Shown: positions 12,569 to 26,274, counted from the stretch's first letter. The stretch is 64,000 nucleotides of DNA from Tetrahymena thermophila SB210 (GCF_000189635.1 NW_002476236.1:62001-126000), one strand, 5' to 3'. A program made the numbers and translations. The notes: generated by a model not told the origin, from the sequence alone.

Positions 12569-15364
12569 ATGATCTAAACTTCTTTATTGAAGTAATATTT
12601 TTCATAAGGAGGAGGCTATATTAACTTTGAAGAGAGATCTTCTACCTGCCTAAAAAACAATCTTTAAGTTTAAATTTTCAATAACTAGGATTTGAAATCA
12701 TCCTAAGAAAAAATGCCTGCTTAGACATAGAATACTTGCTATTTTAATTAAACAGATAGTAAAAAGAAGCAAAGAAAACCATTAGTTTATAAAAGCAATA
12801 ACTTTTTTTAAGAACAAAGCGAATCAAATGTTAGTTCTACTTGCTAACAAATTGATATAAAAAAAGCAGATATAAATGAATAAATAATAAATTCAAATAA
12901 AAATTTAAGTGAGGCAAATCAAAAATAAGGCGAAAGACAGACAACATCGCTATAAACTCAAGAATGTAATTCCTTTGATAATTCAAATCAAAATATTTCA
13001 TTGCTTTAGAAAATAAAAAATTAAATCTAACAAGAGTTAAACGTAATTTTATAGTTTTAATGCATCTAATAATTGCAAAACTTTACCAATAGTTTAGGCA
13101 TGAAATTAAATTTCTAATAAAAGCATATTAATATGTGCTGCTTAAATTTTCTATCATTATGTGTTTCTTAAAAGATTTTCTAAGACATCTTAAATAATAA
13201 TAAAAACATCCACTAGAAAAAATGTTAAATGAGATACAGGAAGTATAAATATTAAAAAAAATAAGATTAAGAATATGAAATAAAAGAAGTTTAAGAAGCT
13301 CCTTATACAGTTCATTTAAATGACATACCTTAAGATTTAGGTGATTGGAATAGCTTTGAAATAAAAAAATTAGACGAGACTGATTCATTCAATGAAGAAG
13401 ACTCTTCAAGAGATGAAAATGACTCTTAATACATCGAACAAAACTTTCCCTTATTACAAGTTGAGTAAAATCTAAAAACTAAAGATGAACAGATATAAAC
13501 ATGCTCTGATTAAATTAATACAAAAAGTGAAGATACTATCGAAAATCATTCTCAAAAAGAAGGGAGAGTAAATAGTCAATAATAATAAAAATGTTCCTCT
13601 TCTTCTTTTTCTTCGATTGAAATAGCAAAAATAGATGAAAACAGTAGATAATCTGAATTTCATTCTTTAAGTGGTGAGAAAGAAAAATTATGCTTCGACA
13701 AACAAATGTCAAACAATTTTTAGCTTAAAAACGAATAAACAAATATTCAAATAAAATAATTTAAACTTGATGAAGTAAATGATTAAAAACCAATAAGCAT
13801 TTCTGATTTATGTCTTAATAATGTCCAACCATTAAATATACTTTACAAAAAAAATGCTCTTCTCGAAAAAATTTAAAAGATTTAAAAAGAACAAAAACTA
13901 AGATAAAATTTGAACAAATAAATTGATATTCTAAATTATTAGGAAACTAATGAAGAATCTGATAAGATTTGTGATATAACTATATCTAAAGGAGATGATA
14001 AAAAACTATTTTAAAATTAATGGGAAGAGGATGATTTATCACTGTAAGAAATTAATAGTAATTAAATACAGAATTAGTAAACCAATAACAAGGAAGAAAG
14101 CAAGTTACCTTCAAAAAGTGAATTTGGTTCATTTCAATTTTAAAACTCTTAAAGCATGGTGCAAGAAAAACTATCTAACATCGAAAATAATAAAAAACTT
14201 ACTTTTTAAAAATTCTAATAACAGAGATAATACCTAAAAATGTAATTAAGAGCCATCGAAGGAATCAAAGATTTAAAGCTTGGTTGCAAAGTATATAATG
14301 ATAACATTTATATTTACGAAAAAGAAGAACCTCCTTTTTTGAGAGGCTTTAACATTTTTTAATGTTGTAACATAAATAAGATAGTTGATTGGTGTTAGAA
14401 TGAATCTGAATTTTAAGATAAATTCTAATCAAAGATAATAGTTGATGTTTAAATTTAAGATTAATTTAAAGGTTTTTTCAATTAGATTTTGCTTAGACCT
14501 GATGGCTATTTCAAACAAGGAAATCTTTAATTGATATCTAAATTTACAAGGAGACCTTCTTTTATTTCGAATGATCCACAAAATAGTACCCTCATATCAC
14601 AAAAAGAAACCTGTAAAGCTATGGAGTTTACTTTAATTAATCTAAAACTTGTTAATCCTAGGGAATTTTATGAAGAAATTAATTAGTGCAATAAATATCT
14701 TTAAGATAAAACATTTGATTTTGAATTTATAGAAATTGAATATTTATAAAGAAAGTGCCAAGAATCTCTTAATTATGAGTTTAAATTAATCTTCGAAAAA
14801 TAAAAAATGGTGAAATAATTAATAGGAGCCTTAAACTCTTTAGCTTAAAAAACTAATTTCATTTTTGGTATTTCTGATATCGATAAATAAAGAAACTAAG
14901 AAATTTACTATGAGCATCTCCTTAACAGCCAATTCAATAAAAAAAATATTTGTAATACACTTGATAAATTCATCAATTAGACTCTAGAAATTATAAATTA
15001 AAACTTGTCAGTACCTGGTGATGATGCTTAAATAAAGGCTTGGAAAAAATAAAACGAGATTAGGATTGAAATCAATGAGGAAGTTCTAGTTATCGAATTC
15101 CAAATATTAAAAATATCAGATAAACTTTATCCTATAAAGATGATAGTTCCTTCTTCTTCTAATTTATTTATGGTCAAAAATGAAAAATGTAAATTGCCTA
15201 ACCACCAAGGAAATTATACTTACGTAAGGTAAAATGCATCGGTTAATATTTTGCTAGAAAACTAAAAACCTAATCTCTAAATAAAATTACAAGAAGAAGA
15301 TCTACAAGAAATCAGTCAATTCTATGAATTTAAAAAAGAATTTCTTTCCAAAATAAAGAAATGA
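12569..15364 (+). CDS. Large uncharacterised protein, possible AlbA/Schlafen-like segment
   Basis: Single uninterrupted frame of 931 aa ending at TGA 15362-15364; the start is the first in-frame ATG. Residues 1 to about 560 are low complexity: Gln/Asn/Ser-rich with acidic stretches (DSFNEEDSSRDEND) and many potential phosphosites. The C-terminal third is more ordered, with SKFTRRPSFIS, then ESLNYEFKLIFEK near 736, GALNSLAQ and FIFGISDIDKQ near 767. That order (E..YEFK, a helix with A.NS, F.FGI.D) resembles the AlbA_2 fold of Schlafen-type ATP-binding domains, but the usual GG before the last strand is absent, so this is only a suggestion. No signal peptide or membrane segment was seen. The gene is real because 931 codons lack TGA; function unknown. 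Confidence 0.85.
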
Positions 15365-18120
15365 CATTTTTTTAAAAATTTTAACTTGAGAAACATTTGA
15401 ATAAATTTAAAAAATATTATATTTTCGTTTAATATGTGTTAAAATAAAATTATATTTGTGAATTTAGTAAAAATATAGTTTATGAGAATTTTATCTTTAC
15501 TTATTTAGGTTCTTAAATTATAAAATTTAGCTATTTTATTTGAGCATTAACACAATATTATCAACAGAATCTTCAAATGTAATAAAATATCAATAGATTA
15601 TTTATTAACTTGCTTTTTTTTAGTGTATAAAGTTAAAAATTGATTTAAGTATGATTTAAATCTTAAAAATTAAATTAGAAAACAAAAAATGTCATTTTGA
15701 ATAAAAGTGTTTAAAGAAAAGTTAAATAATTCCAATTATTTAACAATAAAATATGATTTATAATTCTTTAAAAAGTATTTGTAGTTCAGATAAAAATAAT
15801 AAGCTTATAAATTTATTTATTTTTATGCTTAATTTTTTAATAGATTTATACAATAGTTGCCATATAAAAATTATCAAGTTTTTTAAGTAGTCTTTAAATG
15901 TATACATTGAATTTAATAGGAGAAGAAAAAATAAATTTATTTTATTTGATTGAACAAATGCTCTTAAATAGAATCAACAATGTCTTCTAATTAGAAATTT
16001 ATTAAAATATTTCAAAATTTACTTGTAATTCTTCTTAGAATAAAGAAAAAAGTAGAAGATTTTTTTAAATAGTAAATGGTAATAGTAACTTGTATAAATA
16101 GCAATCATAAAAAAATATAATTTAATTCTGTAATTACTTACAAAATATTAATTTTAATTAGGTTAAACTTACTTCTTTTAATTAAAAGGTTGATAAACAA
16201 TTTTTTTCAAATGTATTATATAGTTTTTCTTTTTCAATTAGCTTTAATAATATTATTAAACATCTAGCTTACAGAGGTTGATACAGTAGATATCAGAAAT
16301 TATTCATAAATAATATATTACAAATTGTCATTAATACAAAATAAATTAGTAATTCAAGCCTTTTATTTGATAATAATTCATCTTCAATTTAGTGAAACAA
16401 TGCATTATAAATTAGTAAGCAAATGATAAATACGATTGCGCTTAAATCCACCTATTTTGCAGTGATATTTTCTTAATAATTTTAATATAGAAAAAAGATA
16501 ATATGATAACTTATCGATCAAAACACTATTTTCTTTGATAGTGACTTAAATTTAATTGGAAATAATTATTAATTTAAAATATTATTTTATTTCTTCATAT
16601 TCTTTGTTTTTTAATAAAATAGATGAATAAATTTTTTATTTTTAAAGTATCAAAATACAAAATGATAGAAGATAGAAAGAGGACTCTATCACATATCTTA
16701 TATTTTAATCAAGAGCTCAGTCAAAAAAAATTGTAATTAAATTATGAAGTTTCTTGTTTCTTATTTTTGAAAAGACTTTAAATTATTTGCTTACGATTAT
16801 TATTTACACAATTTTTCATAAAAAATCGAATCAAGAAGGTTTTTAATTTCTTAAATAGCAAAAAGGCAAAATTTAGCCAAAGAAATATCAATTAAGATAT
16901 GAGTGAAAGATGGATTCAACTACATTTTAAAATTAAAAAAATATTATTTTTTATATATACTAATATTAATATTTAGGTTCCTATCTTTTAAACCTTTAAC
17001 TTTCTTTAGAGAGAATAATTTAATCTATAGATTTTGGGTTCATTTTTTTAGCTAAAAAATATAAACGAACGAACGAACAAAGAAAGATAATTTAATTTTC
17101 AAATTTTGTTTCTCTTTATCTTATTTTTATTTATTTATTTACAATTTATTGTTACAAACACTAAAGGTTCTGTTTTATTTTCCAGAAATATTACTTTTTA
17201 AGTATAAATTTACATTTTTTTTTAGGTTTATAAAATAGCTAATATTTTTGGCATATTTACTTACATAAGATAAAAAAATTAGGAGTATAAAACTTCATGA
17301 TATTTGTATCTTTAATCAATTTATATAATAAAAAAATGATATATTTACAATATAAAAATATTAAGATATCTTATACATTTATCTTGCATCAGATGGGGTA
17401 GTCTTTGTGTGTTTATAAATTTTTTTTATTAAGACACAAAAAAATTCAAAAAATTTTACTTTGTGACGCATTTATTTTCTTATTGTATAATTAATTTTAT
17501 ATAAAACTTGTTCCAGCTCAAAGCTGGTTTAATTATTAATCAACTAATGTATATTGAGTGAAACCCTATTTCAATTGGCTCAATATTTTCTTTAAATTTT
17601 TTAGGAATTTTATTGTATTAGCTTTTGCGAATGGTGTCATGATACTTAAAACACTCAAGCTAATCCAATTTAATGAATTAAGGGAAAAAAATTGAAATAT
17701 GTATTATGGCAGTTGTAATTGGTTAATATGTAAGTTTTTGAATTTAAGGATGAAACTATAATTCAAAAATTAATATTACTAAAAGCTGATAATCTTCAAA
17801 ATACTAATCAATAACTTTATTAAATTACAGTCTTTTTGGCGACTACACACAAACCAAACCTTAATTTTTTAATTACCCATCAGTCTTTAAATTCTAACTT
17901 ACCAATCTTTTTTAAGATATAAAAATATTAATTTTAAAAATTTCTTGTAAATAAGTAAAATAAAAAAATTTGCAAGTTTTCAAGATTTTAATTTGCTAGG
18001 TCTACTAAACAAACATTTTAGGACTATTTCTAGGCAGCATACAAGAACAAGAAGCTATAGCTTTACTGTATTATCTCAGACACCCATTAGAATTATAACA
18101 TTAACAAGATATTGAAGGAA
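15365..18120. other. Intergenic with three hairpins near 17.5 kb
   Basis: 2.75 kb between two plus-strand genes. Most is featureless AT-rich DNA with short GAAC repeats near 17065. The exception is 17513-17669, listed separately, where three stem-loops follow each other. Confidence 0.6.
17513..17669 (+). ncRNA. Candidate structured RNA, three adjacent stem-loops
   Basis: Three inverted repeats lie in a row. CCAGCT/AGCTGG (17513-17518 with 17522-17527) has a 3-nt loop. TATTGAG/CTCAATA (17552-17558 with 17579-17585) continues inside as TGAAA/TTTCA (17559-17563 with 17569-17573) around loop CCCTA. The third pairs 13 nt at 17612-17624 with 17657-17669 with one mismatch, with GTGT/ACAC inside. 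No tRNA boxes, snRNA motifs or box H/ACA pattern were recognised, and transcription is unknown. The strand is shown as plus only for convenience. It could also be a DNA-level element upstream of the ceramide synthase gene. Confidence 0.3.
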
Positions 18121-19212
18121 ATGGAGTAGGTTTCACTTAATTCTACTACTGAAACCAGTCAAATGGTTTCTAAGCGCGATGGCTATTTCATTAAGCAATC
18201 TAAGAGCGATGGTATTGCCAAAGCATCTGACCGCGATTCTCTTATATAATACAAGCTAACTATCTATGAAAATATATGGAGAGCAATATTTTTGTTCATC
18301 ACAATTTGTGGTGGTATCCTAGTAGAAAGAGTATATCGCTTCCATAACGACCCTTACACTGCTAGTGTACCTAAAGGACATATCTATGATTTCTGGATTT
18401 CAATTGTATCTGCTTTAGTTATTGCATTGATCCGTTTCCTCATCAGATATTTCTTACTTGATAAGGTTGTAGGTATGCTCTCTGAAAAGCGTTTAAAAAC
18501 TATTGAAGAAGGTAAAAAGCGTGCTGATTAAATTTGTAAGTGGTTATTCGATATCTCTTACTATACTTTGACAAGCATAATCGGATACTTGATCTGCAAA
18601 GACCAACCCTTCCTCCCTCCTTCCCTTTTAGGAAGTGGATCTTGTAATAATCTTTTCATGGGACATCCTGAAGTCCCCTATGTACCTTACTTAGACATAT
18701 TCTACTTAGTTCAAACAGGTACTCATCTCTATACATTTATTCACTAAATAATAGCTAAGTTCAGAGATCCTAAATTCTACGAATATGCACTTCACCACGG
18801 ACTTGCTCTCTTCTTGTTATGGTTCTCATACATGATGAACTTTAAGTTAGTTGGTATCATAGTTCTTTTAATTCATGATATTGGTGATGTCTTTTTGATT
18901 GCTGCAAGAGCATACACTGATTTAAAAAATAGAATTGTAGCAATTAACATTTTGATCTACGTATTAACATATCCTACTTGGGTTTACACTCGTAATATTG
19001 TATTCCCCTTTTGCGTAATTGGTGCTGCAGCTGACTAATACATGACACCAAGATCAGAAGAATATTCAAGAATTATGGATTTCCCAATGATGTACATGTT
19101 ATTCATGATTTCAGCATTAGCAATTATGCATATATATTGGACATTTTTCCTCTCCAAAGCTGCTATATCTATGCTTGGAAAGGGTAAGGATAAAAATGGG
19201 TATGACTCATGA
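18121..19212 (+). CDS. LAG1: LAG1-family ceramide synthase (TLC domain)
   Basis: Acyl-CoA-dependent sphingoid-base N-acyltransferase of the endoplasmic reticulum. Single exon, 363 aa, TGA 19210-19212; the start is the first ATG of the open frame. The N-terminal 45 residues are hydrophilic, then several membrane segments follow (for example IFLFITICGGILV near 63). The Lag1 motif is present: His-His at 225-226 (ALHHGLALFLLWFSY) and LLIHDIGDVFL with Asp 253 and Asp 256, the residues required in the family. No Hox-like domain is present, so it resembles the yeast/protist form. Codon choice is less AT-extreme than in neighbours, suggesting good expression. A specificity for chain length cannot be read from the sequence. 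Confidence 0.93.
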
Positions 19213-20720
19213 GCTTATTTCATAATAATATTTAGTTACAAATTAATAAAAAATTATCAAACATACAGTGAAAATGACTGTTATGATTATTATACTTTAT
19301 AAAATAAAATTTATAGTTTTAGTTAAATTTCTATTCATTGTTTATTCGTATTTTTTCAAATTAAGATTAAATATGTTGACTTTAAAAAGCAAAAGACTTA
19401 ATTGTAATTCCAAAAATTTTTGGTTTTTTTCTCTAAATAAATACATTTCATTTTTTTTATTATGAGAGTAAATTAATGAGAAGAGTGCTTCATTATTAAA
19501 TAAATACTTTTCTGTTTCAAAATTTTAGTTTTAAAATTTACTCAATAAAAAGCGAGCTTTATCATCTATCAAAATAAAATAATTACTTTTATTTTAATAT
19601 TAATAAAATTATTGAAATCTCTATTGTTTATGTAAATAAATACAGTAAACCTAATTTAACTGTAGTGCTTTTTTTCATTCTTACATTTGTACTCATAAAA
19701 AGCAACAATTTCACAAGTATCACTAAAGAGAGTTCTAGAATCTGATTTATTTATGTATATATTTTAATTAATATTATTAAAAAAGTTTACACAAGTTAAT
19801 TACTTTAAAAATCGGCATTTATAAGAAAGTCTTATTAATTTATTTCAATATATTTTTATTGATCTATTGACGTATTGAAATAAGAAAACAAAGAAAATAT
19901 GTGATGTTTATAACAATTTAATTCTTAATTTACATTCAATTAATTTATTTTTTACTTTTTAAATAGTAAATTTTTGAATTGATAGTCATCTCTTTGATTT
20001 TCCTTCGAAACCTTGCTTTTCTAAGTTAATAATATTATCAATTTCTTAACTAAATTTTTTTATAAAAAAAAAGTAAATAATAAAATTATTAGGTCATTTT
20101 TAAATATTTAAGATATTTGTGCTGTAAGTAGTTTATAAACCTTATATAGTATCTATATTTTTGGAGTTAAAACTTAAAAAGATTTCAAAAAAATAAAAAA
20201 TTTTTTCAACTAAAAAATATTTTTTATTTTTTCATGCAAAAAATTTAATTTAATTAGATTTTAAATATTTTTCAACTAACAAATTTCAAATGAAAAACGA
20301 AACTTTAATTGAACCTGAATTAATTTATGAAAGAAAATTGTAATTATATTATAAATTTAAGCAAAACAAATTTGCTAAAAATATAAAAAGTTTTATTTAG
20401 GTATTTTATTTTATTTTTGATTGAAATTCATTTTTGTATTCTCTAATTGTTATTTTTTTATTTATGAAAATAATTTCTAAATTATAAAATAAAAAGAGCC
20501 AAATTTTAATTTAAAAATATGAAAATATCAATTATGAAATTTGTTACATTTGATTATTAATAAATTGATATTAATTTTATATATTTTATTTATTTATATT
20601 ATTGAAAATAATTTCTAAATTAAACAATAAAATGAGATAAATGGTCATTTTAATATGGAAATATTATTTATGAAGATTATTACATTTGATTATTAAATTA
20701 ATATTTATAACTTTATTATA
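19213..20720. other. Intergenic between convergent genes
   Basis: 1.5 kb of AT-rich DNA separating the 3' ends of the ceramide synthase (+) and the acidic coiled-coil gene (-). Short open frames here have random composition and no start context; nothing supported. Confidence 0.6.
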
Positions 20721-22301
20721 TCAGTTTTACATATTTAAAAACATATCTAGCTAATTAAATAATCTGTCTTAATTTTCTTGATTTTTTTTCAACACTTTTT
20801 TTGAAGTTTTTTTTTTATTTTAAGAAATAATTTTTTTCTTTTCTGGAATTGGCTTTGCCTATTTTTAAACAGTAACTTATTTATTTTCTTATTTATTATT
20901 TGTTTTATTTTTTTTCTTCTTTTTTTTCTGGCTGCCTTCGCTTTCATCACTACTATATTCTTCAGATTATAATTTTTCGCTTAGACTCTCTTCAAAATCG
21001 CTTTCATCACTCTCTTTTAGATTTTAATTCCCTTTTTTCTAATTTCTTTAATCATTATTTTCCTTTTTTTCAGAAATCTTTAAGAGCTTTCTGTTTTTTT
21101 AAAAATTTTTGTTATCATCAATATCTTCATCATCATCAATAAAACTATCTTAGCTTTAATCTTCTCCTTCTGATTCTTCATCATCGTCTGAACTAACAGT
21201 TTTGGAGTTTTTATAGTTTTACTTATTTAATTTTTTTTAATTATTAGCTTTTTCTTCTTCAAAGATATTTTCATGAATTTCTGATAAAGATTCATCTTCA
21301 TTTTGTAGATTCTTAGATTTTACATTTTTATTAAAATTGTTTTATGCTTCTTGATTGCAAGAATTAGAATTAATTGGGCTTGAACTGCTACTATTATAAC
21401 TTACTTCGTTAAATTATTCTTCATAATCTTTTAAGAACTCTTAAAAATTAATTTTTTTGCCTCTCGTCTGTCTTGCTTTTGATTCATTTTTCTTATTATA
21501 ATTCTATAATTATTTCTTTTTATTTTAATTTGTATTGTCTTAAGTAAATACTTTTGCCTTCTTTAACTACCTTTTATAATTTTCATTTTATTCTTTAATT
21601 GCCTAAAATTGTATATTTAAATCAACCATTTCTATCATTTTCTACTCTAATTAATTTTTTAAATTTAGCAATTCTTCTTTTTCATTGTTATTTTTATAAG
21701 AACTCAAAACTTAAATTAAAAATCTTTCAAGAGCATTTATTTTCTTTAATATTTTTGTGTTTTCATCTGATAATTCTTAAAGGCAATTTTATTGATCTGT
21801 ATCTTATATTTAAACTCCTAATTATTCTAGTTATTTTCGTGTTTGTTCTTATAACGAGCCTTATGTAAAAATTTTAATGAAGTCTAGCAATTTATAATAA
21901 TTTTTTGTTTGCTCGCAATATTACTCTCTAATTTTAAGATTCTCTTTTGCTAAATATTCCACCATTTCATTTAATTTTCTATTTTCTTTGAAATAGAAAT
22001 CCTATAATTATGCAAATTCTTTTTCAAACTAATTCTATTTTTTTTAGTTTTAGTTTCTGTATTACTTAAGTTGATTCTCCTGCTCATTAACTATATTCTA
22101 CAATTCCAAAGTTACTTGCTTTTGAAATAATAACATTTCATCTTCTTTATCATTAAGCTATAACAAATCCTACATCTAAATAGAAGGTTTTTTCTCAGTA
22201 AATGTTACTATCTACATTAATTTATCTAGTTTACTATTTATAACCTCAAAATGCAAATCAGCTGATACATAGCTTGAATCTGACTAAACCTCTTAGTTCA
22301 T
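20721..22301 (-). CDS. Uncharacterised acidic coiled-coil protein
   Basis: Single exon of 526 aa from ATG 22299-22301 to TGA 20721-20723; an in-frame TGA lies upstream of the ATG. Residues about 20-260 are helical and Gln/Glu/Lys-rich with heptad-like spacing (for example QNIVNEQENQLKQYRNQ), a likely coiled coil. Residues 300-470 are dominated by acidic serine clusters (SSDDDEESEGEDQS, DDDEDIDD, EEYSSDESEGS). The C terminus is strongly basic (QKKKKKKNK), a possible nuclear localisation signal, and ends in a short amphipathic helix. Such alternating acidic and basic blocks are common in nucleolar or chromatin chaperone-type proteins, but no family is recognised. Confidence 0.85.
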
Positions 22302-22825
22302 TAATTACAAATGTGTGCTTTTACTTAATAATTTACAAAGCTATAAAGATTTTTTCGCTTTTTTGACTCAATTAAATCTAATATTTTACTTAATATTCTA
22401 TCAGCTTAAAAATTAAAATAATTTGATTAAAAAATTTATTAATAATTACTTAGTTTAGCTTCTGATATAGATAGTATTTGTTATTTAATCATAAGAAAAT
22501 ATTAATTAATATCAAATGAAGCATTTAAAATTTTAAATTTAATAATTTCTTACAACAATTTATGAATTATAATTTGGCGGATAATTAAATAGATCAAGTA
22601 GTTAAAAAAAATTTATTCAAATTATCTGAAAAATATTCTTAATTTCTGTATTTAATCTATTGTTTCTTTTATTTTAGCATATTTTTATTATAATAATTTA
22701 TTCTATCTTATATGAATTAGATAGAAGGAATTTTTATTAATATGCTATTTTCATTATTGATAATTAAGTGGTGTTAAATACTTTTTAAAAATTAATTAAC
22801 TAATTGCTTCTTATTTTGATACAAA
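22302..22825. other. Divergent promoter region
   Basis: 524 bp between two divergent start codons, AT-rich; presumably both promoters. No specific motif recognised. Confidence 0.55.
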
Positions 22826-24619
22826 ATGAATAATTAAAATCAAGAAGATAAATTAAAAAGAACGCAGGATGTAAAAGATCTAATATCTTTAGAAAAAAAG
22901 ATTTAAAGACTTTAAATTGAGAAGAAAAGAATTGATAAAAGAAATCATGATATTAGGAGGACCTTTAAGAATACAAGAAATAGATACTAATAAGATTAAA
23001 AATAAATAATTTATGATAACAAAATGATTTAAGAAAAAGAATAAGCTGAATACTGCATGGAATAAATGCAATGTTGTTGTATTTAATAATAAAATTAGTA
23101 TATAATGGATCTTTAATAAACTGATATTGATAACTAAGTATTTAAACATATTCAAACTGACCATCATTATTAAATATTGCTCAATTAAATAGATTTGTAA
23201 ATAATATCTGGCAATTTTGAAAATATTTGTTTGGTTTTAGAATAGATAAATTAGTTAAATTTTGATACTGAGATTAAAAAAGAAAGTAATATAAAAGTGG
23301 AAAATAAAATTCTAATTAATGGATTTAATAGATATAAAAATGAACCTTATATCATATATTAACTGGTAAATCATTTAAATTTTTTACTTGATGTAATTTA
23401 ATTAAAATCAGATTTAGATTTAAAGTTAGGTAAAATGTTGCTAATTGATTTAAATATTATTAAATTATTGAATGACTAACTTAATTCAATTGATATCACT
23501 CTAATTGTTTTAAAAGTTTTAGCAAAATGTATAAAATTTTATGATTCTTAAGAGTTTATAAAATCTAATCAGTTATTTATTAGTGCTTGCTAAAATATCA
23601 TTTCTGATTATAATAAAAATGTTGAAATTATGCATTCATTATTTGAATTATTCATTTTTATTTTATAAATTCATAATTGTCCATAAAATATCTCACATAT
23701 AATAAATTTGGTAGATTAAATCCCTTTAAATAAAATCTATACATTAAAAAGCGAAGAAAATACAGAAAGTCTATAATAGTAATAATAATTTATATCATTA
23801 TAGCTACAATTCTTTCACTAGTTTTCAAAAATTTCTTTTTTATCAAGCTAAAAATTATTATTTAATGGTATCTTTGAGTAGATTATACACATACTTTTTA
23901 ATATTCTTGAATAAAATGAAGATAATGAATTCAAAGAAATAATTATCAAATTAATAAAATATTAATTAAAAAATGATAGTCTTAATGCTATAGATATTCT
24001 TATTTAGAATAAAGTCAATTCAAATTATTATAATAAAAATTAAGCATTGATAAACCTAACTGACAATATACCTTTGATATATAAATTTCTCTTACTATTT
24101 TAAGAATAATAATAAAACAAATAGTAATCATCTGTATGCTAGAAAATGTATGAAATTATTTTTCTTTTGATAGAGAACTCTGATATTAATATTCATTTAC
24201 CTAAATTAATAGAATATGGATATATTGAATTATTATTAGATATAATTAATTAATTTATAAATCTTGAAAATAAACATTTTACTATTTACTAAAATAACCA
24301 ATTAATAATTAATGAAAAATTAACTGTCAAACTATTAGATACTATTAAATATTTATTTTAGTTGCTTAAAATTTATAGTGATAAATTTTTGGAGCTGAAT
24401 TAAAACTATTAAAAATAAATCAATTAAATGTTTGATGAAAATGAAGAAGGTAACTAAAATATTAAACACTGGCTGTACTCTATTTATTAAATTTTTAGCT
24501 AATTTACCTATATTAAACCATAAATATAAACAATTAGTAAAAATATTCAATCTATTTAAGAAAAAATTCAAGAGATTGAAGAATTATAAATAAGCTTTAT
24601 CTAAATAGAAAAAAAATGA
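22826..24619 (+). CDS. Uncharacterised all-helical protein (Armadillo-like character)
   Basis: Single exon of 597 aa, TGA 24617-24619. Residues about 10-60 are a charged basic helix (LKRTQDVKDL, EKKIQRLQIEKKRIDKRN), faintly like an importin-beta-binding segment but without the family consensus. The rest is a succession of Leu/Ile/Asn-rich helices of about 40 residues (for example MLLIDLNIIKLLNDQL, IVLKVLAKCIKF, QKMYEIIFLLIENSD), consistent with an Armadillo/HEAT-type solenoid. No catalytic motif, signal peptide or membrane segment is seen. An importin-alpha relative is one possibility, but the NLS-binding W/N ladder was not found. Confidence 0.82.
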
Positions 24620-26274
24620 GAAAATAAATTCTTAAAATGTATGCAATTTTTATTACAAACTAATTTTATATTTCTTTTAAAAAATAAATTATATTTTATA
24701 TTTCTTTTAAAAAATAAATTATATTTTATATAAGATTATTTATTTGTAAATTAAAGATTTATATCCAAAATCATGTTTATAGCTTAATACTTAATATTGA
24801 AATTATATTATTTAGTTTTCATTATTAATTAATTTGATTTTTAAATATTCATAAATATTTTTGAATTATTTAAGTCAATTATCTTAAAAGAAACATTTGT
24901 CATTGATTGATTTATTTGTATTAAGATATTTTGTTTTTTATTTAATAAACTTATTTTAGAAAAAAATTAATTAACTATATATTTTGAAAATTGATTAATG
25001 TATCTTTATAATCTTTAGTTTCGAAAAATAATTTAATAAAAAAAATTAAGAAAAGAGAAGTTAATGAAAAAAAAGTTAATCATCTTTGAATTTTAAATAA
25101 ATAAATTTATAAAATCATAAATAAGTTAAACTTCAATTTTTTTAATTCCCGATGAACTACCTCTAAAACTTATTTATGAAAGAAGCGTAAAACAAAGAGA
25201 AAATAATTAAATGGCATTTGAAATTATTAGTTTTTAACATCAAAAAGTTTTTAAATTCCCACTTTTAAATATGGTTGCAGAAATGATAGATATACCAATA
25301 ATAATTAAAAATGCCAATAATTTTTAGTCTCTTTGAAGCTTCACCACTCAATATGAGTACATACTTCTTCCAGTTAATAAAAATATATAAAAATATTGTT
25401 TAAAATATAGGAACCTCTTCTAATCTCGACTCCCTGCAGAAAAAAAAAAAAAAAAAATTAAAAAAATTTAAAAAGTTAAAGAAAATAAATAAATAAATTT
25501 GAAAAAAATAAAAAATATTAAAAATATATAAATAAAAATTTATTAATTAATTAAAAATAAAAGATACAAATAAATCCGAAAAAAAATAAATAACAAAAAT
25601 CAAAATTAAAAAATCACTTATCAATATATAAATCACTCGCTCTAACTAAAATATATTTCATTTAAACTAAATTGCTTAATATTTTTATTGAAAATTGCAA
25701 ATTAAGATTATTTGTTATATTAATGATATTACTATCAAATATACTAAAAAATATTTCTTTAAGATCTAAACTAACTTTTTTAGCATGTTGCGTTGATAAT
25801 TAATATCTATAATCTAAATTTTTTTATTAATATTGAAAATTTATAGTAGTATTAGCTAACTTTTTTATTTAATTCATAAAATTATAAAAAACTTTTTAAA
25901 CAAACTCAACCAATTTATGAGATTTAAAGTCAAAATAGATATATTAAATTTCTTAATAATTAAAAAGCTTTGAAAGGTACAATGAAATTACGCTAAGCTC
26001 TTTAGAATTTTTACACACCATTGTTTTTATCATTGCAAAAGAAAAACAGTCTGTAAATATAATAAGGAGATAGTTAGATAAATATATAGATAGATAATTT
26101 CAAGAATAAGTTTTACATAAATTAATTGTATAAAAAAATTACTTGCCTGTTTAAAAAAAACAAACACTTAACAATAAATTAATAAATCAATTTGCATAGT
26201 TTTGTAAATAAAATCTTGTAATAATTTTATTAATTAATAATAAATTAACTTCAACGCATTAATAGGTAGCATAG
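24620..26274. other. Intergenic with a small tandem repeat and an A18 tract
   Basis: 1.65 kb of AT-rich DNA. It contains the 30-bp tandem repeat at 24663-24730 (separate entry). It also contains a GC-richer stretch ending CTCGACTCCCTGCAG at about 25439 that runs straight into 18 A residues (25440-25457). No reading frame is supported. Confidence 0.55.
24663..24730. repeat. 30-bp tandem repeat, about 2.3 copies
   Basis: The unit beginning ATTTTATATTTCTTTT repeats exactly at 24663, 24693 and, partly, 24723. It lies just past the 3' end of the 597-aa gene, probably in its 3' untranslated region. Confidence 0.8.

Noticed and set aside
25400..25445. tRNA-like B box (TCTCGACTCC)
   Set aside because: No matching acceptor strand, D arm or anticodon arm within 80 bp.
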